A stretch of DNA of 10,939 nucleotides from an uncultured bacterium (GCA_903869975.1 CAIQBF010000054.1:1-10939), one strand, 5' to 3'. Shown: positions 1-7,163, numbered from the stretch's first letter. The notes: a model not told the origin generated them from the sequence alone. Program-made: numbers and translations.

Positions 1-2289
1 ACAGACAGTACTCCACCAACACTCTCCTCTGTTTCCATCGCTTCAAACAATACAACGACCACGCTCGCGAAAGCAGGCAATACAATAACGCTTACGTTTA
101 CGGCCGATGAGACCATCAGTACACCAACAGTAACCTTCCTCTCCGGCGGTGCTTCAATTGCCGGCTCAGTTTCCTATAACAATACTTCGGGCAATACCTG
201 GACTGCTTCGTATACCGGAAACTCTGCTGATACAAATGGATCGGTGACATATAGCATTGCGTTTTCGGACACCGCCGGTAATGCGGGTACTGCTGTCACA
301 AGTGGTACTGGTTCAGTGACCTTCGATAAGACAGCACCGACTATCTCTGAAGTTACCCCTGTCACTACTCCAACAATAGATAGCACTCCTAATTACACAT
401 TTACAACCAACGAAGCCGGAACCGTCTCCTACGGCGGTTCGTGTAGTTCAGCTACAACGTCCGCAACTTCAGGTAGTAACACGGTGACCTTTACATCACT
501 CTCAGACGCTACTTATTCGGACTGTACGGTTACTGTCACTGACGCAACAGGCAACGCAAGTAGTGCTCTTTCAGTGACGACATTCCGTGTTGATACGGCA
601 GCACCGACGCTTGCCGAGGTTACTGCTATTACTGACCCAACGATAGATGTGACTCCTAACTATGTGTTCAGTTCAAACGAAGCCGGAACCATCTCCTACG
701 GCGGCTCGTGTAGTTCAGCTACAACGTCCGCAACTTCAGGTAGCAATACTATATCGTTCACAACGCTTGCCAACGGAACTTACTCTGATTGTACGATCAC
801 TGTCACTGACGCGGCAGGTAATGCGAGTTCGACACTTGCAGTCTCTTCGTTTGCTGTTGTGCTGGGGTCTCCAGCGATTGCGAGTATCTTAGCTGCAGCA
901 GGCAGTACGTCGGCTGTTATTACTTGGACGACCAACCAACTTGCAGATACTTCGGTTCTGTACGGTCTCGATTCATCGGTTCCTGTTTCGACAACGACGA
1001 CTGACGCGGGAGGAACCTTGTCTCATAGTGCGACAGTATCTTCTCTTGCTCCATGTACGGAGTATACATTTTCAGCGCAGTCGGTGAACCTAGTTTCATC
1101 AAGTACTACGACTACACCAACCACATTCCGCACATCAGGCTGTACGGGAGGGTCTTCTGTTCTAAGTTCTGCTTCGAGTGGACTGGTGCCGACTGCTTCA
1201 GGAGGATCTGTTAGTTTGCTTAGCGCAGGGAAGGGTGTCGCTCTTACTATCCCAGTGAGCTTCTCTGGTGCTGACGCATACTTCCAAGTGCAGCAGTTGA
1301 ATTATTCTGCAGTTACAGGTGTGACTGGAGTGCCTACTGCATCGACTGCGCCGGTTACTCCGTACTTCTATGAATTCCGCGCTCTTGCTGATCCGAGTAC
1401 TCTTGTGACAACATTCGATGTTAGCCATCCCATTACAGTTACTATGACTTACGGAGTAGGTGATGTTTCGAGTATTACTGAAACATCGCTTCTCATTTAT
1501 CGCCATGATGGAGCTGGGTGGATCGCTCTCGATAGCTGTGTTGTTGATACGGGTGCTCACACGGTGACATGTACTACTGATCATTTCTCAACGTTCGCTT
1601 TGTTTGGAAGTCCTACTCCGGTGGTTGCCTCTTCAGTAACGAATCATGGTGCTGTAGTTATTGCGCGAGTAGTCCCTACCTCTCTTGGTGGAACACCTCT
1701 CGACTTTACAGTTAATGGAGGAAAGAAACAGACATCTTCTCAGGTTGTCCCTGTTGTGTTTAATGCGAATCCGAATACGGTTACTGGCTACGCTATCTCA
1801 CTCGATCCGACATTTGCGAATGCAGGAATATATCCGTATACATCTTCTACGACATTTACTCTTCCTGCAAAAAACGGCTCGTACACCATATATGTGAAGT
1901 ACTATTCGCAGACGGGGGATACTTCTCCTGTTGTGGGACACACGGTCACCTATTCTGTAGGATCTTCTGTTTCGACAAGTGATACTGTTTCGACGGGTAC
2001 GGTTTCCAAATTTACGTTTCGCGGAGTTCTCAAGCTCGGTAGTGTGGGTACTAATGTAAAACAACTTCAGCAGTTCCTTAATACTCATGGATATGTGGTT
2101 GCGAAGACTGGCCCCGGCTCTCCTAGCAAAGAAACGACGAAGTTTGGCGGTGCTACGAAAGCGGCTGTTATGGCGTTTCAATCGGCATATGCCAAGGAAA
2201 TCCTTGTACCAAACGGGCTCAAGAAGCCTACCGGCGAATTCGGTCCGTCTTCGCTCAAGGCAGCGAATGCTATCCTTGCCAAGGAATAA
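1..2289 (+). CDS. Secreted multi-domain Ig/FnIII-like surface protein with C-terminal peptidoglycan-binding domain (5' partial)
   Basis: The reading frame is open from base 1 to the TAA at 2287-2289 (762 visible residues), so the true start lies upstream. Residues 1-108 look like a bacterial Ig-like domain. Two tandem 89-residue Ig-like repeats follow (109-197 and 198-286), each opening with D-x-x-APT and carrying two cysteines that could form a disulfide. Residues 287-381 resemble a fibronectin type III fold. Residues of about 400-536 form a beta-rich domain ending HFSTFALFG, a common ending of this kind of bacterial surface module. Another Ig-like segment spans about 537-650. The C-terminus (669-762) matches the PG_binding_1 type (LKLGSVGTNVKQLQQFLN, later AVMAFQ). 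The protein is very Ser/Thr/Gly-rich with few charges until the C-terminus, which fits an exported, possibly glycosylated protein. I infer that it is held on the wall by the C-terminal domain. Ligand and true length are unknown. Confidence 0.85.
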   Translation, partial: TDSTPPTLSSVSIASNNTTTTLAKAGNTITLTFTADETISTPTVTFLSGGASIAGSVSYNNTSGNTWTASYTGNSADTNGSVTYSIAFSDTAGNAGTAVTSGTGSVTFDKTAPTISEVTPVTTPTIDSTPNYTFTTNEAGTVSYGGSCSSATTSATSGSNTVTFTSLSDATYSDCTVTVTDATGNASSALSVTTFRVDTAAPTLAEVTAITDPTIDVTPNYVFSSNEAGTISYGGSCSSATTSATSGSNTISFTTLANGTYSDCTITVTDAAGNASSTLAVSSFAVVLGSPAIASILAAAGSTSAVITWTTNQLADTSVLYGLDSSVPVSTTTTDAGGTLSHSATVSSLAPCTEYTFSAQSVNLVSSSTTTTPTTFRTSGCTGGSSVLSSASSGLVPTASGGSVSLLSAGKGVALTIPVSFSGADAYFQVQQLNYSAVTGVTGVPTASTAPVTPYFYEFRALADPSTLVTTFDVSHPITVTMTYGVGDVSSITETSLLIYRHDGAGWIALDSCVVDTGAHTVTCTTDHFSTFALFGSPTPVVASSVTNHGAVVIARVVPTSLGGTPLDFTVNGGKKQTSSQVVPVVFNANPNTVTGYAISLDPTFANAGIYPYTSSTTFTLPAKNGSYTIYVKYYSQTGDTSPVVGHTVTYSVGSSVSTSDTVSTGTVSKFTFRGVLKLGSVGTNVKQLQQFLNTHGYVVAKTGPGSPSKETTKFGGATKAAVMAFQSAYAKEILVPNGLKKPTGEFGPSSLKAANAILAKE
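325..858 (+). repeat. Two tandem 267-bp (89-aa) Ig-like domain repeats
   Basis: Units 325-591 and 592-858 align without gaps at an offset of 267 bp. Similarity is uneven. The block 412-480 matches 679-747 with only 4 differences in 69 bases, including an identical 38-base run (439-476 against 706-743), while the flanking parts have diverged visibly. Each unit encodes one Ig-like domain with a GGSC and an SDC cysteine. Confidence 0.9.
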
Positions 2290-2324
2290 GATTCGTCTTT
2301 CGTTTTCGTCAAATTTTCCTTTAT

Positions 2325-2353
2325 TTGTAAACCTCCGTTTTTTGGAGTAGTAT
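2325..2353 (+). promoter_or_regulatory. Predicted promoter of proS (leaderless type)
   Basis: A -35-like TTGTAA (2325-2330) and a -10-like TAGTAT (2348-2353) are separated by 17 bp. The expected transcription start is near 2360, about 2 nt before the ATG at 2362. The GGAG at 2344-2347 would then lie inside the promoter and not in the mRNA, so it is probably not a ribosome binding site. This was judged by eye only. Confidence 0.5.
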
Positions 2354-2361
2354 CCACCTAT

Positions 2362-3627
2362 ATGAAGCAATCACACTTGTTTACCAAGACACGCAAAGAA
2401 GCTCCGGCTGACGAGGCTTCGCGCAATGCCGAACTCCTTATCAAAGGCGGGTTCATCCATAAGGAAATGGCCGGTGTGTACTCGTACTTACCGCTTGGAC
2501 TTCGTGTGTTCAATAAGATTGTGCAGATTATCCGCGAGGAAATGAACGCACTTGGCGGGCAAGAAATCGTACTTTCAGCACTTCAAGAAAAGGCGACATG
2601 GGAACCGACCAATCGTTGGAGCGACGATGTCGTAGACAATTGGTTTAAGACTAAACTCAAAAATGATACAGAGCTTGGTCTCGGCTTTACGCATGAAGAG
2701 CCGTTGACGAAACTCATGAGCGAGTACATAAGTTCATACCGCGATCTACCGAAATCCGCATACCAGTTTCAGACAAAATTCCGCAACGAGACTCGTGCGA
2801 AGTCTGGCATCATGCGCACTCGTGAATTTGTAATGAAAGATTTGTACTCATTCTCACAAGATGAGGCTCAGCATATGGAGTTTTACGAGCGATCAAAAGA
2901 GGCGTATAAAAAAGTATTCAAGCGCGTTGGTATTGGTCATCTTACCTACATGACCTTTGCGTCAGGCGGAATTTTTTCACAATATTCGCATGAATTCCAG
3001 ACGGTTACGGGAGCTGGAGAGGATACTATTTATATCGACGAATCAAAGGGTATTGCTATCAATAAGGAAGTATATACCGATGAGGTAATTGCAAGTCTTG
3101 GTCTTGAAAAAGATAAGCTTGTCGAAACTCGTGCAGTTGAGGTGGGGAATATCTTTACTCTTGGCACACGCTTTTCTACCGCGCTCGGACTTAAATATAC
3201 AACTGAGTCAGGCGAGGAGAAAGATGTCTTCATGGGCTCATACGGTATTGGACCAGGACGCCTTATGGGTACGATTGTTGAGGTACTTTCCGACGACAAG
3301 GGAATTATTTGGCCAGAAGCAGTGGCACCATTTCGAGTGCATATTCTTGAGCTCGGTGATTCGGAAGAAGTCATAAAGGAGGCAACTACACTCTACGAGT
3401 CATTGACTGCCGCTGGGATTGAAGTGCTTTTTGATGACCGTGTCGGCTTGTCTGCAGGAGAAAAATTTGCGGATGCAGACCTGCTTGGTATGCCGTACCG
3501 CGTTGTTGTTTCGACTCGCAGTATGAAGGATGGCGGCGTTGAGGTGAAGAAGCGCTCTGAGGGGAAAGGACATATTATGAAGACTGCCGAGTTTCTTTCG
3601 CTGCTTACTGATACAACTGAAAAGTAG
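2362..3627 (+). CDS. proS: Prolyl-tRNA synthetase, short form without editing insertion
   Basis: This class II aminoacyl-tRNA synthetase charges tRNA-Pro with proline using ATP in the cytoplasm. At 421 residues it is far shorter than the E. coli enzyme (572). Motif 1 lies around residues 34-66. The proline/ATP site has THEEP (110-114), and motif 2 is FRNETR...MRTREFVMKD (140-160). SGGIFSQYSHEFQ (201-213) and VEVGNIFTLGTRFS (259-272) match core ProRS segments. Motif 3 is MGSYGIGPGR (291-300) with its arginine, and the anticodon-binding domain follows from about 325. The INS editing domain, normally between motifs 2 and 3, is reduced to a short linker of about 40 residues (220-258), so cis-editing of Ala-tRNA-Pro is presumably absent. 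The ATG start fits the usual N-terminus (MKQSHLFTKT). mreB begins 6 nt after the stop, suggesting co-transcription. Confidence 0.96.
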   Translation: MKQSHLFTKTRKEAPADEASRNAELLIKGGFIHKEMAGVYSYLPLGLRVFNKIVQIIREEMNALGGQEIVLSALQEKATWEPTNRWSDDVVDNWFKTKLKNDTELGLGFTHEEPLTKLMSEYISSYRDLPKSAYQFQTKFRNETRAKSGIMRTREFVMKDLYSFSQDEAQHMEFYERSKEAYKKVFKRVGIGHLTYMTFASGGIFSQYSHEFQTVTGAGEDTIYIDESKGIAINKEVYTDEVIASLGLEKDKLVETRAVEVGNIFTLGTRFSTALGLKYTTESGEEKDVFMGSYGIGPGRLMGTIVEVLSDDKGIIWPEAVAPFRVHILELGDSEEVIKEATTLYESLTAAGIEVLFDDRVGLSAGEKFADADLLGMPYRVVVSTRSMKDGGVEVKKRSEGKGHIMKTAEFLSLLTDTTEK

Positions 3628-3633
3628 TTTCCC

Positions 3634-4680
3634 ATGCTTACCAAGCTCTACAACACATTCTCAAACGACATCGGTATCGATCTTGGTACTGCGAATACGC
3701 TTGTGTATCTCAAAGGTCACGGCATCGTGATCAATGAACCATCTGTCGTTGCAGTCAACCAAAAGACTGGACGCATCGTGGCTGTTGGAACGGAAGCCAA
3801 GAACATGCTTGGCCGAACGCCGGGACATATTCGTGCTGTGCGTCCTATCATTGATGGCGTTATTAGTGACTTCGAGGTTACTGAGGAAATGCTTTCGTAT
3901 TTGATCGCGAAGGCCGAAAAAATTTCAAAGAAATTTTTTCGGCCGCGCGTCGTCGTTGGTGTTCCGAGCGGAATCACAAACGTAGAAATCCGTGCTGTGT
4001 ATGACGCCGCGAAGTCCGCAGGCGCGCGCGAGGTATATATCATTGAAGAGCCTATGGCTGCAGCGATCGGTATTCGTCTTCCCGTCAAAGATCCTGTCGG
4101 TAGTATGATCGTCGATATCGGTGGTGGTACAACTGATATCGCTATCGTTTCGCTTGGCGGTATTGTCCGCAGCAAGAATTCAAAGGTTGCAGGTGATCGT
4201 CTCAATTCAGACATCGCTTCCTATCTGCGAGACGAGTTCAAATTGCTCATCGGAGAGAAGACTGCTGAGAATGTAAAGATAGCTATCGCAAGTGTTGCCG
4301 AGGGACATTTCATGGAGGCACAGGTTCGCGGCCGCGATCTTGTTACCGGTTTGCCACGCGAGGTTATCATTACCGATAGCGATATCCGTGAGGCGATTGC
4401 TTCAGCCGTCAATGAACTGATCGATGGAATCAAGGAGGTACTTGAAACGACGCCACCTGAAATACTTTCTGATGTTATGCATCGGGGAATAGTACTCTCG
4501 GGCGGAGGAGCGCTGCTCGCAGGCCTCGATGGATTACTTGAGGGTATTCTTAAAATTCCGATTTATGTGGCAGAAGACCCGCTTACTGCCGTAGCTCGTG
4601 GTGCCGGTGTCGTACTTGATTCGATTGAAGATTACCGTGAACAATTGGTGAGTGCTACGAGCGATCTTCCACCGCGTTAG
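3634..4680 (+). CDS. mreB: Rod-shape-determining actin homologue MreB
   Basis: MreB is a bacterial actin that forms membrane-bound filaments and guides peptidoglycan synthesis along the cell cylinder. The 348-residue product has the usual family length. The N-terminus MLTKLYNTFSNDIGIDLGTA contains a short hydrophobic or amphipathic leader of the membrane-binding kind and the phosphate-1 loop (residues 12-22). The phosphate-2 motif DIGGGTTDIA begins at D161, EEPMAAAIG is conserved, and the adenosine motif SGGGALLAGL starts near 289. The ATG lies 6 nt after the proS stop with no evident Shine-Dalgarno sequence, so expression probably depends on the proS transcript and perhaps on translational coupling. 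mreC follows after 47 nt. Confidence 0.97.
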   Translation: MLTKLYNTFSNDIGIDLGTANTLVYLKGHGIVINEPSVVAVNQKTGRIVAVGTEAKNMLGRTPGHIRAVRPIIDGVISDFEVTEEMLSYLIAKAEKISKKFFRPRVVVGVPSGITNVEIRAVYDAAKSAGAREVYIIEEPMAAAIGIRLPVKDPVGSMIVDIGGGTTDIAIVSLGGIVRSKNSKVAGDRLNSDIASYLRDEFKLLIGEKTAENVKIAIASVAEGHFMEAQVRGRDLVTGLPREVIITDSDIREAIASAVNELIDGIKEVLETTPPEILSDVMHRGIVLSGGGALLAGLDGLLEGILKIPIYVAEDPLTAVARGAGVVLDSIEDYREQLVSATSDLPPR

Positions 4681-4713
4681 TCATATCCCCACACATTGTA
4701 GCGTGAGACGCGG

Positions 4714-4719
4714 TATACT
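4714..4719 (+). promoter_or_regulatory. Predicted -10 element of mreC (leaderless type)
   Basis: TATACT, preceded by CGG, ends 8 nt before the ATG at 4728. A start site 7 nt downstream of the hexamer would fall at about 4726, leaving a 2-nt leader. No convincing -35 is seen at 16-18 bp spacing. The element allows mreC to be transcribed separately from proS-mreB. Confidence 0.45.
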
Positions 4720-4727
4720 ATTTGAGC

Positions 4728-5519
4728 ATGCAAAACCATCGACAATTCGCCCCAGCTCATACCAGGACCCGCACTATAGTACTGGTAGCCATTCTCCTTG
4801 TTGCAGGGGCTGTTTTTGCCGTGCCTGTGCTACGGAGAGGCCTTCATACTGGTATTGGTACTGTCGGTGTCGGTATTTCAAGGGCGACGCATTCCGTTGG
4901 TGGATTTTTTGGATCTATTGGTACAAGCCTGCGCACCAAGCACTCGCTTGAGACAGAAAATCTCGTCCTCAAAGACCGTGTTTCTGAACTTACGACTCGC
5001 ATTATCGAGCGAGATACGCTTGCTCGCGAGAATGCGGACCTGAAGCTCCTCCTTCATCGGAATACTACGTTTCGTCTTACACTTGCTGCGGTGATCGACA
5101 AGCCGCCACATTCAGTGTACGACACGCTTATTATCGACGGCGGTTCTTCCGCGGGGTTTGGTATTGGGCAGACCGTGTATGCCAATGGGTCGACTCCTAT
5201 TGGTACGATCGAAGCATTGCTTTCAGGTTCTGCAACAGTGCGTCTTTATTCTGCACCAGGTCAAGAGACCCCCGTTCGCTTATCTCCGTCGAACGTCGAT
5301 ATTACTATTGTCGGGCGTGGGGGAGGGAATTACTCGGCAACCATCGAGCGTGGCATTTCTGTGGAGGAAGGGGCGACGGTGGTAACCAAGGACATCAATC
5401 CGGCTGTTGTTGCTGTATTTAAAAAGATTACTTCCGACGATCGTGATCCGTTTCAAACACTTCTCTTTGCTGCTCCGGTCAATATAAATGAACTATCTTT
5501 TGTTCAAGTGCGCCAATAA
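4728..5519 (+). CDS. mreC: Rod-shape-determining protein MreC
   Basis: MreC is a bitopic membrane protein that links MreB to the periplasmic or extracellular wall-elongation machinery. The 263-residue product has a basic cytoplasmic tail (1-15) and a single transmembrane helix (about 16-35). A Gly-rich stretch is followed by a coiled coil at about 67-108 (repeated LExEN and LARENADLKLLL pattern), the usual dimerisation segment. The rest is the beta-rich MreC core (VYDTLIIDGGSSAGFGIGQT, then PIGTIE). The ATG at 4728 was preferred over the in-frame TTG at 4722 because it is ATG and sits just after the predicted transcription start. The protein is somewhat shorter than the B. subtilis and E. coli proteins (290 and 367). 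No mreD, rodA or penicillin-binding protein gene follows; the transcript ends in a terminator. Confidence 0.93.
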   Translation: MQNHRQFAPAHTRTRTIVLVAILLVAGAVFAVPVLRRGLHTGIGTVGVGISRATHSVGGFFGSIGTSLRTKHSLETENLVLKDRVSELTTRIIERDTLARENADLKLLLHRNTTFRLTLAAVIDKPPHSVYDTLIIDGGSSAGFGIGQTVYANGSTPIGTIEALLSGSATVRLYSAPGQETPVRLSPSNVDITIVGRGGGNYSATIERGISVEEGATVVTKDINPAVVAVFKKITSDDRDPFQTLLFAAPVNINELSFVQVRQ

Positions 5520-5550
5520 AAAATCTACCAGATGCTACTGGTAGATTTTT
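5519..5550. terminator. Bidirectional intrinsic terminator between mreC and the convergent orphan
   Basis: AAAAATCTACCAG (5519-5531) and CTGGTAGATTTTT (5538-5550) form a perfect 13-bp inverted repeat around a 6-base loop. The A-run on one side and the T-run on the other make it functional in both directions. It starts at the mreC stop codon and lies 18 nt beyond the stop of the minus-strand gene ending at 5569. Confidence 0.92.
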
Positions 5551-5568
5551 AATTATACGAGTTTCTTT

Positions 5569-5805
5569 TTAGCGCCAGAAAAGCATGCATTCGACTTCTT
5601 TCGAGGCATATTTAACACTAAGCACTTGGCGTGCGAATTTTTCAGCCTCTTGCAGAGAGGTCGCCCTGATCGGTAGTTTCTGGATTCTTTTATCTGATTC
5701 TCTTTTTTTATAATAAAACACAAACGTTTTTTGCCGGGGCTGATTTTTAAACACACAATAAAAAATCCACGCAACAAGGCCTCCGAATATAAGTAACATT
5801 CCCAT
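5569..5805 (-). CDS. Small single-pass membrane protein of unknown function (78 aa)
   Basis: I do not recognise this protein. The frame begins MGMLLIFGGLVAWIFYCVFK, giving one N-terminal membrane helix (about residues 3-19). A highly basic soluble part follows, with RQKTFVFYYKKRESDKR and a predicted helix SLQEAEKFARQVL, ending CMLFWR. I regard it as a real gene because a good minus-strand promoter (5820-5848) lies just upstream and the bidirectional terminator just downstream, making it a complete unit convergent to mreC and divergent from tgt. The second methionine (codon at 5797-5799) is an alternative start. The sequence is visibly AT-richer than its neighbours. The overlapping minus-strand frame at 5553-5777 lacks these signals. 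Confidence 0.6.
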   Translation of the reverse strand: MGMLLIFGGLVAWIFYCVFKNQPRQKTFVFYYKKRESDKRIQKLPIRATSLQEAEKFARQVLSVKYASKEVECMLFWR

Positions 5806-5819
5806 ACGGTTTTTTTCTG

Positions 5820-5848
5820 ACTATGGCATTTAAATCATGTTCAGTCAA
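5820..5848 (-). promoter_or_regulatory. Predicted promoter of the minus-strand 78-aa gene
   Basis: Read on the minus strand, TTGACT (5843-5848) and CATAGT (5820-5825) are spaced by exactly 17 bp. A TGC directly before the -10 makes it an extended -10 element. The expected start is near 5813, about 8 nt before the ATG at 5805, so the leader is very short. Confidence 0.6.
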
Positions 5849-5868
5849 TAGGTCTCTAAAGGTTCATT

Positions 5869-5877
5869 TGGTATAGT
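5869..5877 (+). promoter_or_regulatory. Predicted extended -10 promoter of tgt (leaderless type)
   Basis: TGGTATAGT is an extended -10 element (TG, one base, TATAGT at 5872-5877). The expected transcription start is near 5884, 3 nt before the TTG start codon at 5887. No convincing -35 is visible, which is common for extended -10 promoters. It faces away from the minus-strand promoter at 5820-5848, so the two share about 80 bp of intergenic DNA. Confidence 0.5.
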
Positions 5878-5886
5878 GCTTTTACA

Positions 5887-7119
5887 TTGAAACCGATTCA
5901 ATTTGCAATTGAAAAAAAGATTCCTGGAGCGCTTGGCCGCGCTGGTGTCCTTACGACGCCTCACGGTACGGTTATGACGCCAGCATTTGTGTCTGTTGGA
6001 ACGAAAGCCACGGTCAAAGGTATGACGCCTGAGATGCTTCGCGGCATGGGTGGACAGATCACTCTCTGTAATACATACCATTTGTATTTACAGCCAGGCG
6101 ACGAGCTTATTCGGAAGGCGGGAGGGCTTCATGCATTTATGGGGTGGGATGGGCCGATGATGACTGATTCGGGCGGCTTTCAGGTCTTTTCACTGGGTGC
6201 AGCATACGGCAAAGGTATTTCAAAAGTGTTGCATCCTGCCGATCCATCGCAGCAGATTCCTGAACGATCGAGTGCTGATGACGGCGTTCCGAGACTCGCG
6301 ACGATCGGCAACGATGGCGTGTCTTTCCGTTCGCACATTGACGGCAGTTTGCATTACATTACGCCGGAGAAATCCATGGAGATTCAGCACAATCTTGGCG
6401 CGGATATTATTTTTGCATTCGACGAGTGCACATCGCCAACAGAGGAGCGTCGGTATCAGGAAGAGGCATTGTACCGTACGCACGCGTGGGCGAAGCGGAG
6501 TCTCGACTACCATCACAACAAAGAAGACAATGCGAGCCGTCAGGCGCTTTTTGGCATCGTGCAAGGCGGTCGTGACGAAGAGCTCCGTCGTATGAGTGCA
6601 AAAGAAATCGCTGAGATGCGCACGATGGAAGGCGCCGAGTTTGACGGTTTTGGAATTGGTGGCTCGTTTGAAAAAGACGATTTACACAGTGCTGTTCGCT
6701 GGGTCAACGAAGAACTCCCGGAAGAGAAGCCTCGACACCTTCTCGGTATTGGCGAACCAGAAGATCTTTTTATGGGCGTTGAGAACGGCGTCGACCTTTT
6801 TGACTGTGTTGCACCGACGCGTAACGCGCGTAGTACCGGCACAATGTATACGAAAGAGGGGCGTATGCGCATCATGAACACAAAATATCGCGAAGACTTT
6901 AATCCTGTTGAGAGTGATTGCGGATGCTACACGTGCAAGAATTTCACCCGTGCCTATCTCGCACACCTCTTCCACGCAAAAGAAATGCTCGGTAGTATTC
7001 TCGCGAGCGTGCATAATCTGTACTTCCTTACGAATCTTGTTTCGACAATGCGTGAGAAGATTATCGAGGGAACATTCCCCGAATTCAAAAAAGAATTTTT
7101 TGAATCGTATACGAAATAA
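5887..7119 (+). CDS. tgt: tRNA-guanine transglycosylase
   Basis: The enzyme swaps guanine-34 in GUN anticodons of Asp, Asn, His and Tyr tRNAs for a deazaguanine (preQ1 in most bacteria), the key step toward queuosine. The TIM-barrel core shows TPAFVSVGTKATVKGMTPE, DSGGFQVFSLG with catalytic Asp94, FDEC (Asp179, Cys181), GIVQGG, and FDCVAPTRNAR with nucleophile Asp306. The zinc site CGCYTC...H (Cys345, 347, 350, His376) is complete. At 410 residues it exceeds the E. coli enzyme (375), mostly through about 31 extra residues within 105-143. The pocket loop usually reading GGLAVGE is GGSFEKD here (258-264). The TTG at 5887 gives the N-terminus MKPIQFAIEKK, in register with family members; the first in-frame ATG is internal. 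No queuosine biosynthesis gene is nearby, so the substrate may be salvaged. Confidence 0.95.
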   Translation: MKPIQFAIEKKIPGALGRAGVLTTPHGTVMTPAFVSVGTKATVKGMTPEMLRGMGGQITLCNTYHLYLQPGDELIRKAGGLHAFMGWDGPMMTDSGGFQVFSLGAAYGKGISKVLHPADPSQQIPERSSADDGVPRLATIGNDGVSFRSHIDGSLHYITPEKSMEIQHNLGADIIFAFDECTSPTEERRYQEEALYRTHAWAKRSLDYHHNKEDNASRQALFGIVQGGRDEELRRMSAKEIAEMRTMEGAEFDGFGIGGSFEKDDLHSAVRWVNEELPEEKPRHLLGIGEPEDLFMGVENGVDLFDCVAPTRNARSTGTMYTKEGRMRIMNTKYREDFNPVESDCGCYTCKNFTRAYLAHLFHAKEMLGSILASVHNLYFLTNLVSTMREKIIEGTFPEFKKEFFESYTK

Positions 7120-7135
7120 GAAAAAACACACTATT

Positions 7136-7163
7136 TTGACGGTTAGTATTTTTGTGGTATAAA
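7136..7163 (+). promoter_or_regulatory. Predicted strong promoter of the 154-aa membrane gene
   Basis: TTGACG (7136-7141) and TATAAA (7158-7163) are separated by 16 bp, with TGG before the -10 as an extended element. The expected start is near 7170, 12 nt before the ATG at 7182. A second TATAAA at 7167-7172 would give an even shorter leader. The -10 region shares TGTGGTATA exactly with the uvrA promoter. Confidence 0.65.

Noticed and set aside
244..2289. GTG at 244 as the start of the surface protein gene
   Set aside because: The same frame is open and shows Ig-like sequence back to base 1, so 244 is internal.
1798..2370. Long minus-strand frame of 190 codons over the 3' end of the surface protein gene
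   Set aside because: It is antisense to the peptidoglycan-binding domain, its translation is Arg/Ser-rich without domain character, and no promoter is evident.
4701..4711. GCGT-gag-ACGC hairpin between mreB and mreC as a terminator
   Set aside because: It has only four base pairs and no T-tract; it lies just upstream of the predicted -10.
4722..4727. TTG at 4722 as the mreC start
   Set aside because: It lies upstream of the predicted transcription start, and the ATG two codons later is a better start.
7084..7104. Perfect AT inverted repeat TTCAAAAAA/TTTTTTGAA near the end of tgt as a terminator
   Set aside because: It lies before the stop codon, consists of AAA/TTT-rich Lys and Phe codons, and lacks a GC stem.
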